A DNA stretch of 54,092 nt from Gracilariopsis chorda (Eukaryota > Rhodophyta > Florideophyceae > Gracilariales > Gracilariaceae), in assembly GCA_003194525.1 (NCBI GenBank), contig NBIV01000351.1:1-54092 (forward strand), given 5' to 3'. The notes under the pieces were generated by a model. That model ran no database searches, was not told where the DNA came from, and worked only from the letters and a program-made list of their open reading frames with translations. The position numbers were made by a program, and so were the translations under genes. Below, in pieces: positions 49,443 to 54,092 of the stretch (the stretch's first letter is position 1; each line of letters starts with the position of its first letter).

Positions 49443-50906
49443 TTAGTGTGGCCCACATTAAATCTTGTTGCACCCAAAGCGCTTCTGTTCTATATAATCT
49501 CTCCATTATAACAAGTGGAAACGGCCTTCGGTCGTGGGCGGCGCTGCGCGCCGCGTTGGTTTTGTAGCTTTGTGTATTTAGTAGCGTTCGGAGGCTCTCC
49601 GAGCACTTTGCTCGCTTGCGCTCGCAATAGCGCTCGTAGATCCACGGGGCGCCGCGGCGCCGAGAGTATATGGAGCCGTAAGGGTTTGTGTTTAGGTGCC
49701 TAAATTGACTGCAGTGCCAGCCAATGATGAGAAAGCGTGACACCTTGCTTTGTGTAACTGGGTGGAACTGCAGTCATTATGGGAGTGCCAGCCAGTAAAC
49801 AGGAAGCTTTGCTGCTGCTGCTGCTGCTGCTGAATTTTTTGAATGGTAGGGAGGCGTTGCGCCAAATGGGGGATTTGCATGGGAAAACGGGGGCGTGCAA
49901 GACGATTTTGTAGCGCAACGACTCCATTTAATCAAGAACACCCCCCTCATAGAGGCAAAAATCATTATAATGGAGAGACAAATGGAAACAGCCTTCAGCC
50001 GCGGGCGGCGCTGCGCGCCGCGTGGGTTTTGTAGCTTTGTGTATTTCGTGGCGTTCAGAGGCTCTCCGAGCACTTTGCTTGCTTGCGCTCGCAATAGCGC
50101 TCGTAGATCCACGGAGCGCCGCGGCGCCGAGGGTATGTGGAGCCGTAGAGGTTTGTGTTTAGGTGTTAAAATTGACTGCAGTGCCAGCCAATGATGAGAA
50201 AGCGTGACACCTTGCTTTGTGTAACTGGGTCGAACTGCAGTCAGTATGGGAGTGCCAGCCAGTAAGCAGGAAGCTTTGCTGCTGCTGCTGAATTTTTTGA
50301 ATGGTAGGGACGCGTTTTGCCAAATGGGCGATTTGCATGGGCAAAAAGGGGCGTGCAAGACGATTTTGTAGCGCAACGCCTCCATTCAATCAAGAACACC
50401 CCCCTCATAGAGGAACAAATCATCTCAACACCCCACTCTTAATGATTTACACATGTCTGAGGGGGTGTTGTTGATTGACGGGAGGCGGTGCGCCAATGAA
50501 CCGCCCTGTATGCCCCTCTACGCGCATGCAAAACTGCCATTTGGCGCAACGCCTCACTACCACTTAAAAAATTCAGCAGCAGCAGCAGCAGCAAAGCTTC
50601 CTGCTTACTGGCTGGCACTCCCATAATGACTGCAGTGCCATCCAGTTACAAAAAGCAACGTGTCGCGCTTTCTCATCATTGGCTGGCACTGCAGTCAAGT
50701 TTAGCACGTAAACACAAACCCCTACGGCTCCACATACTCTCGGCGCTGCGGCGCTCCGTGGTTCTACGAGTGCTATTGCGAGCGCAAGCGAGCAAAGTGC
50801 TCGGAGAGCCTCCGAACGCCACGAAATACACAAAGCTACAGACAAAACGCGGCGCGCAGCGCCGCCCACGGCCGAAGGCCGTTTCCACTTGTGTGGGCCA
50901 CACTAA
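49443..50906. repeat. composite of two direct and one inverted repeat units, flanked by 15-bp inverted repeats
   Basis: The cluster is bounded by TTAGTGTGGCCCACA (49443-49457) and its exact complement (50892-50906). Inside are two direct copies of a unit of about 467 bp (from about 49515 and 49982) and one inverted, partial copy (about 50894 back to 50500). Each unit starts with a GTGGAAACGGCC-like end and contains GC-rich mini-hairpins (for example GGCGGCGCTGCGCGCCGC) and a GCT/CAG run of 3 to 7 triplets. Copy 1 is itself flanked by a 14-bp inverted repeat (TCTCTCCATTATAA at 49498-49511, TTATAATGGAGAGA at 49965-49978). No transposase is seen. It resembles a non-autonomous transposon that captured and duplicated internal sequence. 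Confidence 0.8.
49814..49833. repeat. GCT/CAG microsatellite
   Basis: Seven GCT triplets in unit 1 of the cluster; unit 2 has about four (50276-50288) and the inverted unit has about six CAG triplets (50574-50593). Length variation is typical of slipped replication. Confidence 0.85.
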
Positions 50907-51110
50907 TAAGGATTGCACAGGATTTAATGTTTTTAAAACAGGCCCTGAGTATTGGCGCAAAAATGCGCACTAACGACCGAAACAGTACCCAGTTTTCATC
51001 ATAATTCCCGCGCAGGCACCTTCACCGTAACGTCTATCAGACCGCATAGTTTGAATTCTGCAGTCCACACACAATTTGGGCAACAAGCAGACGTTGTTCG
51101 CACAAGACCA

Positions 51111-53111
51111 ATGATTCCAACCACGGCGTCGCCCGTACTAGCAGCATTTCAGCACCAGTCATATCATTGCACAGCAGATAACAGCAGAATGTGGTGCAAT
51201 CCCGGTGTGGGAAAGACACCCAAGGCAGCTCGAAGCCTTGCTCTCTTGGAGAGGTAGGCCCAGCTGGGTAGAGCCCTCCGTGTCCCGTATGACGGGTGTA
51301 ACTCCGTCGGGAGCCTGGATGTACCTCGGAGGTTTAGGGGTTAGAACGGGTCGGAACCACGGCTGGTCCGGAAGTAGCCTGCGAACAGGGGAACAAAAGA
51401 GGGAAAGGGACCACCCGACGGGGGCGTGCGGAAAGCGGGAACAGACCCCGGAGGGGGGTGCCGATACACACACACGAACACGCACCGCGCGGCGGTTAGG
51501 GGATATGAGGGGAAGGGATGGTCTCACGGTCTCACGACACACGTCGGTAATATCAATACCCAAAACTGGGGCGGAGATAGGGCCTGTACGGGCGGTCACA
51601 CGACAACAATGAATACCACGAGTGGTCACAACCCACTGGGTACGACGAGCACGGTCTCCTCGGTGGCGCGAGTCGGGTGAAACTATCGGGCAAGCGGTGT
51701 ACCTCCGCGAGGAGTTAGACACTTCGCATGGCGAATAGAGTCAGAGCCGAACTCTTGTTACTTTTCTTGGTGAGCTCGCCGCCGTGCGGCCGACGCTCAA
51801 GTACTAGCTCAGTGCAGTACAGTAGGTAGTGCACTAGCCTAAGTAAAATTAACCCCTAAACTATACTAAAACAAGTAGCCGTTTTGGGCCTCCTGGCCGG
51901 GGCTGTAGCCACGTGTCCACCACCCTTGCCAGGCAGGTACCACAAAATATGAATGTTCCCATAACCACCCTGGGTAACCCGACCGCCAATTAGCCCGGTA
52001 AACGGGGGCTAAAATTCATGCATCCCGCTTCATCGCTCGCACCGAGTACACCTCAGATATGAGTTTCACCATCGCCCGTACGCGGGAATGTATTGCACTA
52101 CACAGAATCTTGTCCCCAAGGGAACACACAGATGTTCAACAAAATGCTCCACAAGAGAGTGCACTGACAGAAGCATCCACAGCCAACAAACATCAATTGC
52201 ACAACGTGCTGACCATCAAAGACCGCATAGCTATTGTTCACTGGATGATAGAACAACGAGAAGCAACCGGATCAAACCATATTGCATCGAGGGCTGTAAA
52301 ACAGTTCCCACATCTGTTCCGTAGCTCGCAGAAGGCAAACTTGATGAAGGCAAGCCGACTTTGGCGAAACCGACACCAATTTGTCGGCGAAGAAGTAAAT
52401 GCAGACAGGTATCTTACAACTTCAATCACCAGAAATACGTATGAGGGTCTGAAGAGAGTAAATTTAAAAGCAAGGAAAGGAAGAGGAAGAAAAATCCGCC
52501 CATGGGTTGAAGCACTTCAGAGTGATATGGTTAGTGAGTTCGACCGCCTCCGCCGTCTTGGGGTCAAGTTCAATTGGAAGACGATGCATTCTCTTGCCAT
52601 AAACCTTGTCCTAAATTCTGCAAATGCTGCATACAGTCGCTCGCAAATCGAGAACAGTTGCAACAAACCAATTTCTGAATGCATTAATCGCCGATGGATA
52701 CAAGGCTTTACCGATCGCTTCCGAATTGTGAGTCGCTCACTGACGGGAAAATATCTCCTGTCGCCACTGAAAGAAGATTTCATTCACAGGGAAGTTGCTT
52801 ATCATCTGGGTGTTTTGTGCAGAGCCTTTCGACGTGGAGAGTTGGAAGAAGACAATGTAGAAAATGCTGATGAAACGCACTTTGTTATCAACATGGATAA
52901 TCGGAAGACTCTTGGCTTCTGTGGAGAGATTGAAGTCAAGTATGCGGATGTTGTTTCTGGTGGAGAGGGAATGACAATGGTTGTAAGGATTAGCGGGGGA
53001 CGTGATGCTCGTGTTGAACCGGTGTTCATGGTATTCCAGAACCAAGCAAGAAGCTATCCGGTTCGAAATGTTCCTGATGACGTACCAGGCGTAGCGTATC
53101 GAACTGGTCCA
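51111..53111 (+). pseudogene. DDE transposase (pogo/jerky-like) interrupted by an LTR and truncated
   Basis: Exonic sequence lies at about 51111-51189 (ATG 51111, phase open from about 50952) and 52103-53111, the two parts in the same phase once the LTR and one target copy are excluded. The C-terminal piece has a basic N-terminal HTH-like region, then a CENP-B-type DNA-binding part (CINRRWIQGFTDRFRIVSRS, about 52680-52740) and the start of the DDE core: ADETHFVINMDN with the first Asp, then LGFCGEIEVKYADVVSGGEG and MTMVVRISGGRDAR. Such proteins cut and paste elements at terminal repeats. The second and third catalytic acids are missing, because the gypsy LTR cuts in at 53112. Only two insertions disrupt it; otherwise the frame is clean, so the transposon was young when hit. 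Similar proteins are known from oomycetes (memory, not searched). Confidence 0.8.
51190..52102 (-). repeat. solo gypsy LTR (copy 2, 913 bp) with 5-bp target duplication
   Basis: TG...CA ends and the same terminal inverted repeat as copies 1 and 3. Perfect CAGAA flanks (51185-51189, 52103-52107) mark the insertion. No internal element remains, so it arose by LTR-LTR recombination. It differs from copy 3 at very few positions (I noted 51216 and 51452), far fewer than from copy 1. Confidence 0.9.
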
Positions 53112-54024
53112 TGTGGTGCAATCCCGGTGTGGGAAAGGCACCCAAGGCAGCTCGAAGCCTTGCTCTCTTGGAGAGGTAGGCCCAGCTGGGTAGAGCCCTC
53201 CGTGTCCCGTATGACGGGTGTAACTCCGTCGGGAGCCTGGATGTACCTCGGAGGTTTAGGGGTTAGAACGGGTCGGAACCACGGCTGGTCCGGAAGTAGC
53301 CTGCGAACAGGGGAACAAAAGAGGGAAAGGGACCACCCGACGGGGGCGTGCGGAAAGCGGGAACAGACCCCGCAGGGGGGTGCCGATACACACACACGAA
53401 CACGCACCGCGCGGCGGTTAGGGGATATGAGGGGAAGGGATGGTCTCACGGTCTCACGACACACGTCGGTAATATCAATACCCAAAACTGGGGCGGAGAT
53501 AGGGCCTGTACGGGCGGTCACACGACAACAATGAATACCACGAGTGGTCACAACCCACTGGGTACGACGAGCACGGTCTCCTCGGTGGCGCGAGTCGGGT
53601 GAAACTATCGGGCAAGCGGTGTACCTCCGCGAGGAGTTAGACACTTCGCATGGCGAATAGAGTCAGAGCCGAACTCTTGTTACTTTTCTTGGTGAGCTCG
53701 CCGCCGTGCGGCCGACGCTCAAGTACTAGCTCAGTGCAGTACAGTAGGTAGTGCACTAGCCTAAGTAAAATTAACCCCTAAACTATACTAAAACAAGTAG
53801 CCGTTTTGGGCCTCCTGGCCGGGGCTGTAGCCACGTGTCCACCACCCTTGCCAGGCAGGTACCACAAAATATGAATGTTCCCATAACCACCCTGGGTAAC
53901 CCGACCGCCAATTAGCCCGGTAAACGGGGGCTAAAATTCATGCATCCCGCTTCATCGCTCGCACCGAGTACACCTCAGATATGAGTTTCACCATCGCCCG
54001 TACGCGGGAATGTATTGCACTACA
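53112..54024 (-). repeat. 3' LTR of the right gypsy element (copy 3, 913 bp)
   Basis: Same LTR as copy 2, with two noted differences. The right side is followed, on the minus strand, by the polypurine tract that precedes a 3' LTR, so this is the 3' LTR of an element whose body lies beyond the window. The left flank GTCCA (53107-53111) does not recur at 54025, as expected for a full element rather than a solo LTR. Confidence 0.85.
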
Positions 54025-54092
54025 CATCCCCCTCCTTAAGGGCCGAAAACGAACGTGAGTATAGAACGTGAGGAGATGAGGCGCGAGGGTAT
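54025..54092 (-). mobile_element. internal 3' end of the right gypsy element, with polypurine tract
   Basis: The minus strand reads TTAAGGAGGGGGA (54039-54027) just before the LTR, a polypurine tract where plus-strand DNA synthesis starts. The remaining bases are the 3' end of the internal part; no frame is identifiable. Confidence 0.7.

Larger units (their letters stand above)
50907..53111 (+). mobile_element. DDE DNA transposon fragment, split by a solo LTR and cut by a gypsy insertion
   Basis: Coding sequence of a pogo-superfamily-like transposase lies on both sides of the solo LTR at 51190-52102, and ends abruptly at 53111, where the next LTR starts. The 5' terminal repeat of the DNA transposon is not identified; the boundary with the repeat cluster is uncertain. 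The remainder should resume beyond the right gypsy element, outside the window. Confidence 0.7.

Overview
The window reads as nuclear DNA of a eukaryote with compact, mostly single-exon genes and very short introns. Gene content (neddylation enzymes, a SURF4-type cargo receptor, a CPSF30-type polyadenylation factor, an F-box/LRR protein) rules out a prokaryote. Few introns, tightly packed divergent genes, secreted cysteine-rich proteins, a SULT-like sulfotransferase and abundant Ty3/gypsy and Ty1/copia elements fit a florideophyte red alga of the Chondrus type. That assignment is inference; nothing in the sequence proves it.

Layout. 1-10.7 kb is nested mobile DNA. The 5' part of a minus-strand Ty3/gypsy element (LTR 4275-5190, then gag, protease and reverse transcriptase running off the left edge) sits against the 3' half of a decayed plus-strand Ty1/copia pol (5191-7132). 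Next comes a decayed pogo-like DNA transposon (about 7740-10683), split by a 902-bp solo LTR with a 5-bp target duplication. 11.4-49.2 kb is the gene-bearing part. It holds a sulfotransferase; two OTU-domain cysteine proteases flanking a UBC12-type NEDD8-conjugating enzyme; two small spliced genes (one UPF0390-like); a five-finger CCCH protein; an EF-hand protein; NEDD8 itself; a CobW/CBWD G3E GTPase; SURF4; a two-TM microprotein; adenylate kinase; an LLPH-like basic protein; a Sel1-repeat protein; and an F-box/LRR protein. It ends with membrane or secreted proteins, including a PF04199-type cyclase. 49.4-54.1 kb is mobile and repetitive again: a direct/inverted repeat cluster, then a pogo-superfamily DDE transposase gene interrupted by a solo LTR (51190-52102) and cut by the 3' LTR (53112-54024) of a second minus-strand gypsy element that leaves the window on the right.

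How parts relate. UBC12 and NEDD8 are substrate and enzyme of one pathway and lie 7.3 kb apart. Two OTU proteases and an F-box protein (a class that works in neddylation-activated cullin ligases) are close by, so the region is enriched for ubiquitin-like signalling, possibly by chance. Several neighbours are head-to-head (UBC12/OTU-2, NEDD8/CBWD, SURF4/microprotein, F-box/membrane protein). The spacers between them carry CCAAT boxes, CACGTG or TGACGTCA sites, or short tandem repeats. The oddest non-coding feature is a five-unit, 30-bp array at 28231-28380, in which every unit carries a palindromic G-box and an inverted CCAAT box, between two convergent genes.

Limits: no homology search, splice prediction or alignment was run. 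Family names come from motif recognition. Start codons were re-chosen at ATG wherever an open frame began with GTG or TTG.
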